A stretch of DNA of 25,053 bases from JBGZFC01 sp041846575 (GCA_041846575.1 JBGZFC010000141.1:1-25053), one strand, 5' to 3'; counted from the stretch's first letter, positions 1 to 8,879 are shown. The notes: generated by a model not told the origin, from the letters alone. Numbers and translations: made by a program.

Positions 1-83
1 GGTACGTTTTATAATAATTATTTGGGCTAAAATATCACTGTAACTTATTTCAGATGAAATATATAAAACAATAAACACAAAAT

Positions 84-1550
84 ATGAAAAAAATAAACGC
101 CTTTATTCTCTTCGCACAGCCGGAGCAGGCGACAAAAACAGTTGAACAACTGCAACAATCGGAGTTGGTGAAAAACATTTATCTGCTTACACCAAAGGCA
201 GATATTAAAGGTATAGAAGGTTGCGAAACAATAAAAATAGACTCCTTGCAAAGTACCGAAACGGTAAAAAAAATAGCTGAAAAATCGGATACCGATTTTT
301 CGCTGATTTATCAAAAATCTACAATATTGAAATTGGGATATTTCGCTTTGGAGCGTTTCGTAAAAATAGCCGAAGAGACGCAAGCCGGAATAGTTTATGC
401 CGATTACTACGCTATTACCGACGGCGAAAAGAAAAATAATCCCGTCATCGACTATCAAGAAGGCAGTCTGCGCGACGATTTCAATTTCGGTTCTTTGATG
501 CTCTATAATTCTGATGCGTTGAGAAGTGCTGCTAAGCGAATGGAAAAAGAGTCGTTTCTCTATGCCGGTTTATACGATTTAAGACTAAAAATATCTCAAA
601 ATCACCAAATTATGCATATCAACGAATATCTTTATACCGAGATTGAAGAAGATAATCGTGCTTCAGGACAAAAAATATTCGATTACGTAGACCCGAAAAA
701 TCGTGCCGTGCAAATAGAAATGGAACAAGCCTGTACACAGCATTTAAAAGATACAGGTGCATATTTAGAACCTAAATTCAAAAAAATAGAGTTTGACCAA
801 GGCAATTTTGAGTACGAAGCATCGGTAATTATTCCCGTAAAAAACAGAATTAAAACCGTAAAAGATGCCATCGAGTCTGTTTTGAAACAAAAAACCGATT
901 TCAAGTTTAATCTGATTGTAGTTGATAATCACTCAACAGACGGAACCACAGAAGCAATTGATGAATATAAAAGCGACAAACGTTTGATACACATTATTCC
1001 AAATCGCGACGATTTAGGTATTGGCGGATGCTGGAACACAGGCGTACATCACGAATATTGCGGAAAATTTGCCGTTCAGCTTGATAGTGATGATGTTTAT
1101 GACGATGAAAATACGCTTCAAAAAATTGTTGATACATTTTACGAGCAAAATTGTGCAATGGTTGTGGGTACATATCGAATGACCAATTTCGATATGGAAG
1201 AGATTCCACCCGGCATTATCGACCATAGAGAATGGACTCCCGAAAATGGCAGAAACAATGCTCTGCGAATAAACGGATTGGGAGCACCTCGCGCATTTTA
1301 CACTCCTATTTTGAGAGAAATAAAAGTTCCTAATACAAGTTATGGCGAAGATTATGCTTTAGGACTGAATATTTCTCGCAATTATCAGATAGGACGTATA
1401 TACGATGTTTTGTATCTTTGTCGTCGTTGGGAAGACAATTCCGATGCTTCGCTCGATATTGTTAAAATGAATACCCACAACACATATAAAGACAAAATTC
1501 GCACATGGGAGTTGCAAGCACGTAAAAAACTAAAAAAAACAAAAAGATGA
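84..1550 (+). CDS. Family 2 glycosyltransferase with a degenerate N-terminal GT-like half
   Basis: The 488-residue protein has its clear GT2 (GT-A fold) domain in the C-terminal half. It starts at about residue 246 (ASVIIPVKNR), continues with VVDNHSTDGT (279-288) and the metal-binding DSDD (334-337), and has GEDYALG (421-427) and RRWEDNSDAS (447-456) as acceptor and base region. Residues 60-190 also read like a worn GT-A domain (YADYY at 105-109, then a FNFGSLMLYNSDAL stretch), so the protein may be a tandem or duplicated transferase. No membrane segment or signal peptide is visible, so it is probably cytoplasmic or peripheral. The ATG at 84 follows an A-rich leader. The stop codon overlaps the next start in an ATGA, so it is co-translated with the SpoIID-domain gene. 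Donor and acceptor cannot be read from sequence; a cell-surface or cell-wall glycan role is inferred from the neighbours. Confidence 0.9.
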   Translation: MKKINAFILFAQPEQATKTVEQLQQSELVKNIYLLTPKADIKGIEGCETIKIDSLQSTETVKKIAEKSDTDFSLIYQKSTILKLGYFALERFVKIAEETQAGIVYADYYAITDGEKKNNPVIDYQEGSLRDDFNFGSLMLYNSDALRSAAKRMEKESFLYAGLYDLRLKISQNHQIMHINEYLYTEIEEDNRASGQKIFDYVDPKNRAVQIEMEQACTQHLKDTGAYLEPKFKKIEFDQGNFEYEASVIIPVKNRIKTVKDAIESVLKQKTDFKFNLIVVDNHSTDGTTEAIDEYKSDKRLIHIIPNRDDLGIGGCWNTGVHHEYCGKFAVQLDSDDVYDDENTLQKIVDTFYEQNCAMVVGTYRMTNFDMEEIPPGIIDHREWTPENGRNNALRINGLGAPRAFYTPILREIKVPNTSYGEDYALGLNISRNYQIGRIYDVLYLCRRWEDNSDASLDIVKMNTHNTYKDKIRTWELQARKKLKKTKR

Positions 1551-2860
1551 ATGAACCGATAATCAGAGTTGGAATTTTACTAAACCAACCTAAAATATAT
1601 TTTTCGCTTTTTAGCAACTATAAATTCGCGGGAAAAGAGTTTGTCGCCGGAGATTATTCAGTGGAAATATCGGGCGATAAAATTCTGTTAAACGGAGATA
1701 AGTATGACGAAATAACGCTTGAGTCCGATAACATTCATACGAATTCATTTGAGTTGAAAGACGTAATTATAGGAGTTGATTTTCATTGGAAACGCAAAGA
1801 GAATCAAGGTTTCTTGGGAAATTTGATGTTTGTGATTGAAAACGGCAACATTTCGGCAATCAATATCGTATCGTTGGAAGATTACCTTGTGAGCGTTATT
1901 TCGTCGGAAATGAATGCTACAAATTTGGAAGCATTACTGAAAGCACATGCCGTAATTTCACGAAGTTGGCTTTTGTCGCAAATTCAAAAAGACAGTACAA
2001 TTAAAAGCAATTACCAAACATTGATAAAAACACCTACCGAAATAGTTAAATGGTACGACAAAGAAGACCACAAACTGTTCGATGTGTGTGCTGATGACCA
2101 TTGCCAACGTTATCAGGGAATCACACGCCAATCTACCGAAATGGTGAAAAAAGTGGTAAAAGAGACGCATGGTGAAGTTTTGATGTACGAAAACGATATT
2201 TGCGATGCTCGTTTCTCTAAATGTTGCGGCGGCATGACGGAGACTTTCGAAAATGTGTGGGAACCTGTACCCCACCCCTATCTACAAGGAAATCCGGATT
2301 GTGCAAAAAACAGCCTGCTTCCCGATTTAACCATAGAAGAGAATGCCGACAAATGGATTCGAACATCGCCCGATGCCTTTTGCAATACACACAATACCAA
2401 CGTATTGAAACAGATATTAAACGATTATGACCAAGAAACTGCCGATTTTTACCGTTGGAAAGTTACCTATTCGCAAAGTGAACTAAGAGAGCTTATTAAG
2501 GAACGTTCCGGAATAGATTTTGGAGAAATTATCGCTTTGGAACCGATAGAAAGAGGCGAATCGGGTCGCATTATCCGACTAAAAATTATCGGCACCGAGC
2601 AAGTAATGGTTATCGGGAAAGAGTTGGAAATTCGTCGTACTTTGTCAAAATCGCACCTATACAGTTCTGCTTTTGTTGTGGATGCCAATTGCGAAAACGA
2701 TGAAGGTATTCCACAAAAATTTGTTTTCTCAGGTGCCGGATGGGGGCATGGTGTAGGTCTTTGCCAAATTGGTGCGGCAATGATGGCGGAAAAGGGATAC
2801 GGTTATAGGGAAATACTTAATCATTATTTTCCAGGTTCAAAAACAGAAAGATATTACTAA
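1547..2860 (+). CDS. SpoIID/LytB-domain protein without signal peptide
   Basis: The protein has 437 residues. The SpoIID fold is recognisable from SLEDYLVSVISSEM (109-122), where Glu121 is the expected catalytic acid of SpoIID-type lytic transglycosylases, followed by LKAHAVISRSWL (131-142). Cysteines fit the zinc-site region of the family (DHCQRYQG around Cys186; ARFSKCCGGMTE around Cys226/227). The hallmark C-terminal GWGHGVGLCQIGA sits at 398-410. SpoIID enzymes cleave peptidoglycan glycan strands stripped of stem peptides. The N-terminus (MNEPIIRVGILLNQ) has no signal peptide or anchor, which is odd for a wall enzyme. Translation is coupled to the upstream glycosyltransferase by a 4-bp overlap. 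With the AmpG-like importer and sugar kinase downstream, a part in processing or salvaging wall fragments is a reasonable inference, not proven. Confidence 0.9.
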   Translation: MNEPIIRVGILLNQPKIYFSLFSNYKFAGKEFVAGDYSVEISGDKILLNGDKYDEITLESDNIHTNSFELKDVIIGVDFHWKRKENQGFLGNLMFVIENGNISAINIVSLEDYLVSVISSEMNATNLEALLKAHAVISRSWLLSQIQKDSTIKSNYQTLIKTPTEIVKWYDKEDHKLFDVCADDHCQRYQGITRQSTEMVKKVVKETHGEVLMYENDICDARFSKCCGGMTETFENVWEPVPHPYLQGNPDCAKNSLLPDLTIEENADKWIRTSPDAFCNTHNTNVLKQILNDYDQETADFYRWKVTYSQSELRELIKERSGIDFGEIIALEPIERGESGRIIRLKIIGTEQVMVIGKELEIRRTLSKSHLYSSAFVVDANCENDEGIPQKFVFSGAGWGHGVGLCQIGAAMMAEKGYGYREILNHYFPGSKTERYY

Positions 2861-2883
2861 TTAATAACAAAAAAATAATAATT

Positions 2884-3120
2884 ATGGAATTTATTGAAAA
2901 AGAGAATATTATATTAACTAAAACATATAATCTTGCAATTAGGATTATGCAATTATATCAGTTTTTATGCAGAGATACACGCTAAACACGCTATCGGCTT
3001 CTATTACTTAGAGATACGAACTATATCAGTCAAGAACAAGCCAATATTATGATTGATGATGCAGAGGAAATTCTTCGTATAATAACTGTCATACAAAAAT
3101 CAACCAAACAAAATTTGTAA
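2884..3120 (+). pseudogene. Decayed four-helix-bundle protein (23S rRNA-IVS-type) with internal deletion and nonsense codon
   Basis: Read in one frame from the ATG at 2884, the first 33 codons give a start typical of the small four-helix-bundle family often encoded in 23S rRNA intervening sequences (KENIILTKTYNLAIRIMQLY). An in-frame TAA follows at 2983. The same frame then continues as TRYRLLLLRDTNYI and EQANIMIDDAEEILRIITVI, the expected C-terminal half, to a TAA at 3118. About 40 central residues are missing relative to the usual length near 118, including the conserved SGTSIGANIEEA segment. The TAA sits where family members have Glu (one change from GAA), and an Arg (CGG) replaces the usual Trp (TGG). 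The remains lie between the SpoIID gene and the AmpG-like gene. The family assignment is from remembered consensus. Confidence 0.75.
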
Positions 3121-3137
3121 TTAGTAATTAACAATTT

Positions 3138-4418
3138 ATGAAATCATCCCGTTCCCCTTGGTCTTGGATTCCCTCGCTATATTTTGCACAAGGATTACCT
3201 TACGTAACGGCAATGACCGTTTCGGTAATCATGTATAAACGGTTTGGATTATCCAACACAGAAATTGCTCTATATACAAGTTGGCTCTATTTGCCTTGGG
3301 TAATTAAACCTTTCTGGAGTCCGTTCGTGGATATTTTGAAAACTAAACGATGGTGGATTGTGTCTATGCAGTTGCTTATCGGTGCGGGGTTGGCAGGTAT
3401 TGCATTTACGATACCCATGCCGTTTTTCTTGAAAGCATCGCTCGCTTTTTTCTGGCTAATGGCTTTTAGTTCAGCTACACACGATATTGCCGCTGACGGA
3501 TTTTATATGCTTGCGTTAGACGATTCGCAACAATCATTTTTTGTTGGCATCCGCAGTACGTTTTATCGTTTGGCAATGATTGCCGGACAAGGATTGTTGA
3601 TTATTTTGGCAGGATTTCTCGAAAAATCTACCGGAAATATCCATTATGCATGGAGCATTACATTCTTTATCTTGGCAGGAGTGTTCTTATTTTTCTTTAT
3701 ATATCACCGTTTCATACTTCCATATCCCGAAAGCGACACAGGAAAATCGGTAAATACACCCAAAGAGGTAATAACTGAGTTTGCACGAACATTCTCTTCG
3801 TTTTTCAAAAAAGATGGAATCGGGTTGACAATAGCTTTTATGCTGCTTTACCGATTAGCAGAAGCAATGTTGGTAAAACTTGCATCGCCATTTCTGCTCG
3901 ACGGAAGAGATGTGGGCGGAATTGGGTTATCAACACAGGAAGTTGGAATTGCATACGGAACATTTGGAGTTATTGCGCTAACGGTTGGAGGAATTATCGG
4001 GGGGATTGTAGCCTCTCGTCAGGGACTTAAATATTGGCTGTGGCCAATGGCTTTATCTATCACACTTCCCAACGCAGTATATTTGATATTGGCATTTTTT
4101 CAACCAGAAAATTTTATTTGGGTAAATATTGCCGTTATTGTAGAGCAACTCGGTTACGGATTCGGATTTACAGCCTATATGTTATATCTGATTTACTTTT
4201 CGCAAGGCGAACATAAAACCGCACACTACTCTATTTGCACCGGACTTATGGCTCTCGGGATGATGCTTCCCGGAATGGCAGCAGGATGGATTCAAGAACA
4301 ATTGGGATACCGGAACTTCTTTATCATGGTAATGATTTTAACTATTCCTACTTTGCTTCTTATCCCATTTATAAAAATAGACAAAGATTTTGGCAAATCG
4401 AAGAAAACGGAAAAATAA
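3138..4418 (+). CDS. AmpG-like MFS transporter (muropeptide or sugar permease)
   Basis: This is a 426-residue, strongly hydrophobic protein with about 12 predicted membrane helices. Its opening (SPWSWIPSLYFAQGLPYVTA) is characteristic of the AmpG branch of the major facilitator superfamily, followed by the cytoplasmic-loop motif WVIKPFWSPFVD at about 54-65. AmpG proteins import anhydro-muropeptides or GlcNAc-anhydroMurNAc across the inner membrane for recycling. The C-terminus ends in a charged cytoplasmic tail (IDKDFGKSKKTEK). The gene lies 35 bp upstream of a BadF/BadG-type sugar kinase and downstream of a SpoIID gene, which supports a cell-wall salvage job. The substrate is inferred; other MFS sugar carriers look similar at this level. 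Confidence 0.85.
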   Translation: MKSSRSPWSWIPSLYFAQGLPYVTAMTVSVIMYKRFGLSNTEIALYTSWLYLPWVIKPFWSPFVDILKTKRWWIVSMQLLIGAGLAGIAFTIPMPFFLKASLAFFWLMAFSSATHDIAADGFYMLALDDSQQSFFVGIRSTFYRLAMIAGQGLLIILAGFLEKSTGNIHYAWSITFFILAGVFLFFFIYHRFILPYPESDTGKSVNTPKEVITEFARTFSSFFKKDGIGLTIAFMLLYRLAEAMLVKLASPFLLDGRDVGGIGLSTQEVGIAYGTFGVIALTVGGIIGGIVASRQGLKYWLWPMALSITLPNAVYLILAFFQPENFIWVNIAVIVEQLGYGFGFTAYMLYLIYFSQGEHKTAHYSICTGLMALGMMLPGMAAGWIQEQLGYRNFFIMVMILTIPTLLLIPFIKIDKDFGKSKKTEK

Positions 4419-4453
4419 CAAAACAACAGATAAAATTTTAAGAATTATCAATA

Positions 4454-5332
4454 ATGAACAAAAAGATAAACCTCTCGAAATCAACAATCAATAGATTATC
4501 TATTTTAATTGCTGACAGTGGTGCAACAAAAACAGATTGGTATTTGATAAGAAACAACAAAATAATCCACCGTTTCATCAGCGAGGGAATAAGTCCTATT
4601 TTTCAATCGCAAGAAGATATTGCCCGACAAATAGAACTCTCGGTTTTCCCTATTCTGAAAGATGAGGAGGTAGATGCAATACGTTTTTACGGAACAGGAT
4701 GTATTCCCGAAAAGATAGAATCGGTAAAAAATGCTATTGCCCAATCGTTTTATACAAAAGACATAGAGGTTTATAGCGACCTTATTGCTGCTGCTCACAG
4801 CCTTTGCGGACATAAATCGGGTATCGCTTGCATATTGGGTACAGGCAGTAATTCGTGCGAGTGGAACGGGACGGAAATATCGAACCAAATATCTCCGCTC
4901 GGTTTTATCTTGGGCGATGAAGGAAGCGGCGCACATTTGGGAAAATTGCTCGTTGGCGATGCTTTAAAAAATCAATTATCGGAAAGATTGAGAGAAAAGC
5001 TGTTGCAAAAATACTCGCTGACACCCGCCGATATTATCGAAAAAGTTTATAGACAACCGTTTCCAAGTCGGTTTTTGGCAACACTTGTGCCTTTCTTGCT
5101 GGAAAATAAATACGATGAAAGTATTCGTAAAATCATATATAAAAGTTTCTCCGACTTTTTTGAAAGAAACGTGATGCAATACAATTATCACGAAAACAAG
5201 GTCAATTTTGTTGGCTCAGTAGCTTTAGGTTTTGCAGATTTCTTGAGAGAAACAGCTCAAAATAAAGGTATCCAAATAGGTAAAATAGAAAAGTCGCCTA
5301 TGAATGGATTGATTGAATATTATAAAAAATAA
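4454..5332 (+). CDS. BadF/BadG/BcrA/BcrD-family sugar kinase (GlcNAc/MurNAc kinase-like)
   Basis: The 292-residue protein belongs to the ASKHA ATPase superfamily. The phosphate-1 loop is ADSGATKTDW (20-29), a candidate catalytic Asp is at 109 (VYSDL), phosphate-2 is LGTGSNS (128-134), GDEGSGAHLG (154-163) follows, and the adenosine-side GSVA is at 254-257. This architecture matches N-acetylglucosamine kinases and the MurNAc/GlcNAc kinase MurK described from Clostridium and Tannerella, which belong to the BadF/BadG/BcrA/BcrD family. The likely reaction is ATP-dependent 6-phosphorylation of an imported amino sugar in the cytoplasm. It lies 35 bp behind the AmpG-like permease, probably in one operon. 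No murQ etherase is visible in this window, so GlcNAc versus MurNAc specificity stays open. Confidence 0.85.
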   Translation: MNKKINLSKSTINRLSILIADSGATKTDWYLIRNNKIIHRFISEGISPIFQSQEDIARQIELSVFPILKDEEVDAIRFYGTGCIPEKIESVKNAIAQSFYTKDIEVYSDLIAAAHSLCGHKSGIACILGTGSNSCEWNGTEISNQISPLGFILGDEGSGAHLGKLLVGDALKNQLSERLREKLLQKYSLTPADIIEKVYRQPFPSRFLATLVPFLLENKYDESIRKIIYKSFSDFFERNVMQYNYHENKVNFVGSVALGFADFLRETAQNKGIQIGKIEKSPMNGLIEYYKK

Positions 5333-5383
5333 CATTTAGGCTGATATTGCTACAAAATGTTGTTTGATATATTACATTTTTCC

Positions 5384-5409
5384 TAACTCACAACGCCGAA
5401 ACTCTTAAC
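5384..5409 (+). repeat. Heptad-like intergenic repeat, copy 1
   Basis: The stretch TAACTCACAACGCCG followed by AAACTCTTAAC is nearly repeated at 6904-6928. Both copies sit just upstream of a plus-strand gene and share an exact 13-mer (CGAAACTCTTAAC). They look like worn 7-bp units of the AACTCNN type. Function unknown. Confidence 0.55.
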
Positions 5410-5426
5410 ATTAACCTAAAAAACAT

Positions 5427-5434
5427 TATCTTTG
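5427..5434 (+). promoter_or_regulatory. Putative -7 box of the hisS promoter
   Basis: TATCTTTG matches the Bacteroidota primary-sigma -7 consensus TAnnTTTG. No convincing TTTG lies 19-21 bases upstream, so only half the promoter is seen. Transcription would begin near 5440, giving a leader of about 25 nt before the hisS ATG at 5466. An AAGGA at 5451-5455 precedes that ATG. Confidence 0.4.
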
Positions 5435-5465
5435 CATCTCAATAAAAAATAAGGAACGAATTACA

Positions 5466-6827
5466 ATGCAAAAACCATCCATACCCAAAGGAACTCGTGA
5501 TTTTTCGCCCGAAGAAATGGCGAAACGCAACTATATTTTCGATACGATAAAAGATGTGTATCGTCTTTACGGATACCGCCAAATTGAAACACCGGCTATG
5601 GAAAACCTATCTACACTGATGGGCAAATATGGCGAAGAGGGCGACAAACTGCTGTTTAAGATACTCAATTCGGGCGATTTTCTTTCGAGCATGCATGTAG
5701 ATGACATCACGGAAGGAAATTCGGCGAAAACGGCATCAAAAATTTCCGACAAAGGTTTGCGTTACGACCTTACCGTACCCTTTGCCCGATACGTGGTTAT
5801 GCACCGCAACGAAATAACATTCCCGTTTAAACGGTTTCAGATTCAGCCCGTTTGGCGTGCCGACCGTCCGCAAAAAGGGCGTTATCGCGAATTTTTTCAA
5901 TGCGATGCCGATGTGGTGGGTTCAGACTCATTGCTCAACGAAGTAGAATTGATACAAATTATAGACGAAGTTTTTCGCCGTTTGAAAATACGTGTAAGCA
6001 TAAAACTCAACAACCGCAAAATTCTTTCCGGAATTGCCGAAATCATCGGCGAAACCGATAAAATTACCGACATTACCGTAGCTATCGACAAGCTCGATAA
6101 AATTGGGTTGGAAAAGGTAAACGAAGAACTTCGCTCCAAAAATATTCAACAGGAAGCCATCGACAAGCTCCAACCCATTATTATGTTGAGTGGCACAAAC
6201 AGCGAAAAAATCGCAACGCTCAAAAATATTCTCTCATCATCCGAAATCGGACTGAAAGGTATTGAAGAATTGGAGTTTATACTTGATAAGATTGACCTTT
6301 TACATATCGGTTGCGAATTGGAGTTGGACTTGACATTGGCACGCGGACTCAACTATTACACCGGAGCAATTATCGAAGTGAAAGCATTGGATGCTGAAAT
6401 CGGAAGCATAACGGGCGGAGGTCGTTACGACAACTTGACAGGCATTTTCGGACTTCCCGATGTATCGGGCGTGGGAATCTCGTTTGGTGCCGACCGTATT
6501 TTTGATGTGCTTAATCAACTAAATCTCTTCCCCGAAAATTCAACGCACGCCACCGATGTACTTTTCGTGAACTTTGGCGACAAAGAAGAATCCCTCATTT
6601 TGCCGATTCTTGCCAAATTGCGGAGCAAAGGAATCTGTGCCGAAATTTATCCCGAAGCCGCCAAAATGAAAAAACAGATGTCGTATGCCGACAGCAACCG
6701 TATTCCGTTTGTGGCATTGGTTGGAGAAAACGAGATAAAAGAGGAAAAAGTTACGTTGAAAGATATGAAAACGGGGGAACAGGAATTACTGGACTTAGAT
6801 GAGATTATAAAAAAACTTACATTATAG
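5466..6827 (+). CDS. hisS: Histidine--tRNA ligase
   Basis: The 453-residue class II aminoacyl-tRNA synthetase charges tRNA-His with histidine in the cytoplasm. The start region KGTRDFSPEEM is typical of HisRS. Motif 2 lies around 127-149 (PVWRADRPQKGRYREFFQCDAD). The histidine-binding LARGLNYYTG is at 291-300, GGGRYDNL at 317-324, and motif 3 (GISFGADRI) at 337-345. The C-terminal alpha/beta anticodon-binding domain occupies about 360-453. A short insertion at about 70-95, before the conserved LRYDLTVPFARY, lengthens the catalytic core relative to E. coli HisRS. The start is set by AAGGA at 5451-5455 and by the TATCTTTG box further up. Confidence 0.97.
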   Translation: MQKPSIPKGTRDFSPEEMAKRNYIFDTIKDVYRLYGYRQIETPAMENLSTLMGKYGEEGDKLLFKILNSGDFLSSMHVDDITEGNSAKTASKISDKGLRYDLTVPFARYVVMHRNEITFPFKRFQIQPVWRADRPQKGRYREFFQCDADVVGSDSLLNEVELIQIIDEVFRRLKIRVSIKLNNRKILSGIAEIIGETDKITDITVAIDKLDKIGLEKVNEELRSKNIQQEAIDKLQPIIMLSGTNSEKIATLKNILSSSEIGLKGIEELEFILDKIDLLHIGCELELDLTLARGLNYYTGAIIEVKALDAEIGSITGGGRYDNLTGIFGLPDVSGVGISFGADRIFDVLNQLNLFPENSTHATDVLFVNFGDKEESLILPILAKLRSKGICAEIYPEAAKMKKQMSYADSNRIPFVALVGENEIKEEKVTLKDMKTGEQELLDLDEIIKKLTL

Positions 6828-6903
6828 AGCCTGATAAAATGATAATTGATACGGAAATAATAATCCAACAACATATTTCAGGAAGTTACAAACTTTAGAC
6901 TCA

Positions 6904-6928
6904 TAACTCGGAACTCGAAACTCTTAAC
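6904..6928 (+). repeat. Heptad-like intergenic repeat, copy 2
   Basis: AACTCGG, AACTCGA and AACTCTT run in tandem, ending 8 bp before the ABC-F start codon. The block matches the copy at 5384-5409 with one indel and a few substitutions. Confidence 0.55.
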
Positions 6929-6936
6929 TATACCAA

Positions 6937-8865
6937 ATGCTCTCTATCGACAATTTAACCGTTGAATTTGGAGGATTTACACTACTCGACGAAATTTCGT
7001 TTGTTCTGAACAAGAACGAACGAATTGCTCTTGCCGGAAAAAACGGAGCGGGAAAATCCACATTACTCAAACTTATTGCCGGAGAACGGCAACCGACAAG
7101 CGGAAATATTTCGCGTCCAAAAGAGATTTCAATCGGATACCTGCCGCAGCAAATGAACCTTAGCAATGTGCGAACGGTGAAAGAGGAAGCCGCCCTTGCT
7201 TTTGAACATTTGCAACAGCTGCAAAAAGAGTTGGAACGTTTACATCAAGAGTTATCGGAACGTACCGATTATGAATCTGACGAATATCAACACATCATTC
7301 AACGCTCAACCGATATACAGGAACTCCTGCTGATGTCGGGAATTAACGATTTTGAAGCCGAAATAGAAAAAACATTATTGGGTTTGGGATTTAATCGCTC
7401 CGATTTTAGCCGCCTTACGAGCGAATTTAGCGGCGGTTGGCGAATGCGTATAGAACTGGCAAAAATTCTGTTGCAATCGCCCGATGTGCTGCTGCTCGAC
7501 GAGCCTACAAACCATCTCGACATTGAGTCTATCCAATGGCTTGAGACATTCTTAACCTCTCGTGCACACGCAGTTATTTTGGTTTCGCACGACAAGGCAT
7601 TCCTGGACAATGTAACAACACGAACCATCGAAATAGTTCTTGGAAATATTCACGATTACAAAGTAAACTATTCAAAATATCTGGAACTTCGCAAAGAGAG
7701 ACGCGAACAACAGATGCGTGCATTTGAAAATCAGCAAAAGCAAATTCAAGATACGGAGAAATTTATTGAACGATTTAGATATAAAGCCACCAAATCCAAT
7801 CAGGTGCAATCGCGTATCAAACAATTGGAAAAAATTGACCGCATAGAAGTAGATGAAGTCGATAATTCCAAACTGAATCTGAAATTTCCTCCCGCTCCCC
7901 GTTCGGGTTCCTATCCGGTTATTGCGGAGCATCTGGCAAAAAGTTATGGCGAACATCTTGTTTTTTCGGATGTTGAATTTACCATATCGCGAGGCGAAAA
8001 AGTGGCTTTTGTGGGCAAAAACGGCGAAGGAAAATCTACACTCGTTAAGTGCATAATGAACGAAGTTGAGTTCGACGGAAAATTGGAGCTGGGACACAAT
8101 GTTCAAATCGGATATTTCGCACAAAATCAGGCTCTGTTTTTGGACGAAAACCTTACCGTTTTCGAAACCATTGATTATGTAGCCGTGGGCGATATTCGCA
8201 CCAAGATTCGCGATATTTTAGGAGCGTTTATGTTTGGCGGAGAAGCATCGGATAAAAAGGTCAAAGTGCTTTCGGGTGGCGAACGAAGTCGCTTGGCTAT
8301 GATAAAACTTCTGCTCCAACCCGTTAATTTACTCATTCTCGACGAACCTACAAACCACTTGGATATTTCGTCAAAAGAGGTATTGAAAAAAGCCGTTAAG
8401 GAGTTCGACGGCACGGCTATTATCGTGTCGCACGACCGTGATTTTTTAGACGGATTGGTAACCAAAACTTTTGAGTTTGGTGGTGGAAAAGTGATTGAAC
8501 ATATAGGCGGAATATACGACTTCTTATCGAAAAGAAATATCGAAAACTTACAAAAGTTGGAGGTATCTACAAAAAAATCGACCGAAAATGAAACCATTAC
8601 AACAATCTCCGAAAACAAATTATCCTATCTGGAGCAGAAAGAGCGAAACAAAGAGATACGCAAATTGGAAAAACAGATAGAAGAATCGGAAAATAAAATT
8701 GCCGATTTTGAACAAAAAATAGCCGATTTTGAGACTCAACTTTCCACACCCGAAGGTGCGACGGATATGGAGCTTATGAAAAAATATCTGAAAACGAAAA
8801 ACGAACTTGATGCATTGATGAACAATTGGGAACGATTGACGTTGGAATTGGAGGAGATAAATTAA
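6937..8865 (+). CDS. ABC-F family ATPase (ribosome-associated)
   Basis: The 642-residue protein carries two ABC ATPase domains and no membrane segments, the ABC-F hallmark. Domain 1 has Walker A GKNGAGKST (34-42), signature FSGGWRMR (164-171), Walker B LLLDEPTNHLD (185-195) and VSHD (216-219). A charged helical linker of about 240-320 is the P-site tRNA interaction motif region. Domain 2 has GKNGEGKST (360-368), LSGGERSRLAM (445-455), LLILDEPTNHLD (465-476) and VSHD (497-500). A charged coiled coil at about 560-642 follows the second domain. ABC-F proteins act on translating ribosomes. The exact branch (Uup-, YheS- or YdiF-like, possible antibiotic protection) cannot be decided here. The start is ATG 6937, 8 bp after a heptad repeat. 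Confidence 0.95.
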   Translation: MLSIDNLTVEFGGFTLLDEISFVLNKNERIALAGKNGAGKSTLLKLIAGERQPTSGNISRPKEISIGYLPQQMNLSNVRTVKEEAALAFEHLQQLQKELERLHQELSERTDYESDEYQHIIQRSTDIQELLLMSGINDFEAEIEKTLLGLGFNRSDFSRLTSEFSGGWRMRIELAKILLQSPDVLLLDEPTNHLDIESIQWLETFLTSRAHAVILVSHDKAFLDNVTTRTIEIVLGNIHDYKVNYSKYLELRKERREQQMRAFENQQKQIQDTEKFIERFRYKATKSNQVQSRIKQLEKIDRIEVDEVDNSKLNLKFPPAPRSGSYPVIAEHLAKSYGEHLVFSDVEFTISRGEKVAFVGKNGEGKSTLVKCIMNEVEFDGKLELGHNVQIGYFAQNQALFLDENLTVFETIDYVAVGDIRTKIRDILGAFMFGGEASDKKVKVLSGGERSRLAMIKLLLQPVNLLILDEPTNHLDISSKEVLKKAVKEFDGTAIIVSHDRDFLDGLVTKTFEFGGGKVIEHIGGIYDFLSKRNIENLQKLEVSTKKSTENETITTISENKLSYLEQKERNKEIRKLEKQIEESENKIADFEQKIADFETQLSTPEGATDMELMKKYLKTKNELDALMNNWERLTLELEEIN

Positions 8866-8879
8866 AAAATAGAAATATT

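Noticed and set aside
45..458. 137-codon minus-strand frame opposite the glycosyltransferase start
   Set aside because: Phe/Tyr/Cys-rich translation that mirrors the opposite-strand gene; no support.
7672..8618. Long minus-strand open frames inside the ABC-F gene (150 and 147 codons)
   Set aside because: They lie wholly antisense to a well-conserved gene, have Phe/Ser-rich compositions typical of reverse-strand reading, and show no domain or start signal.
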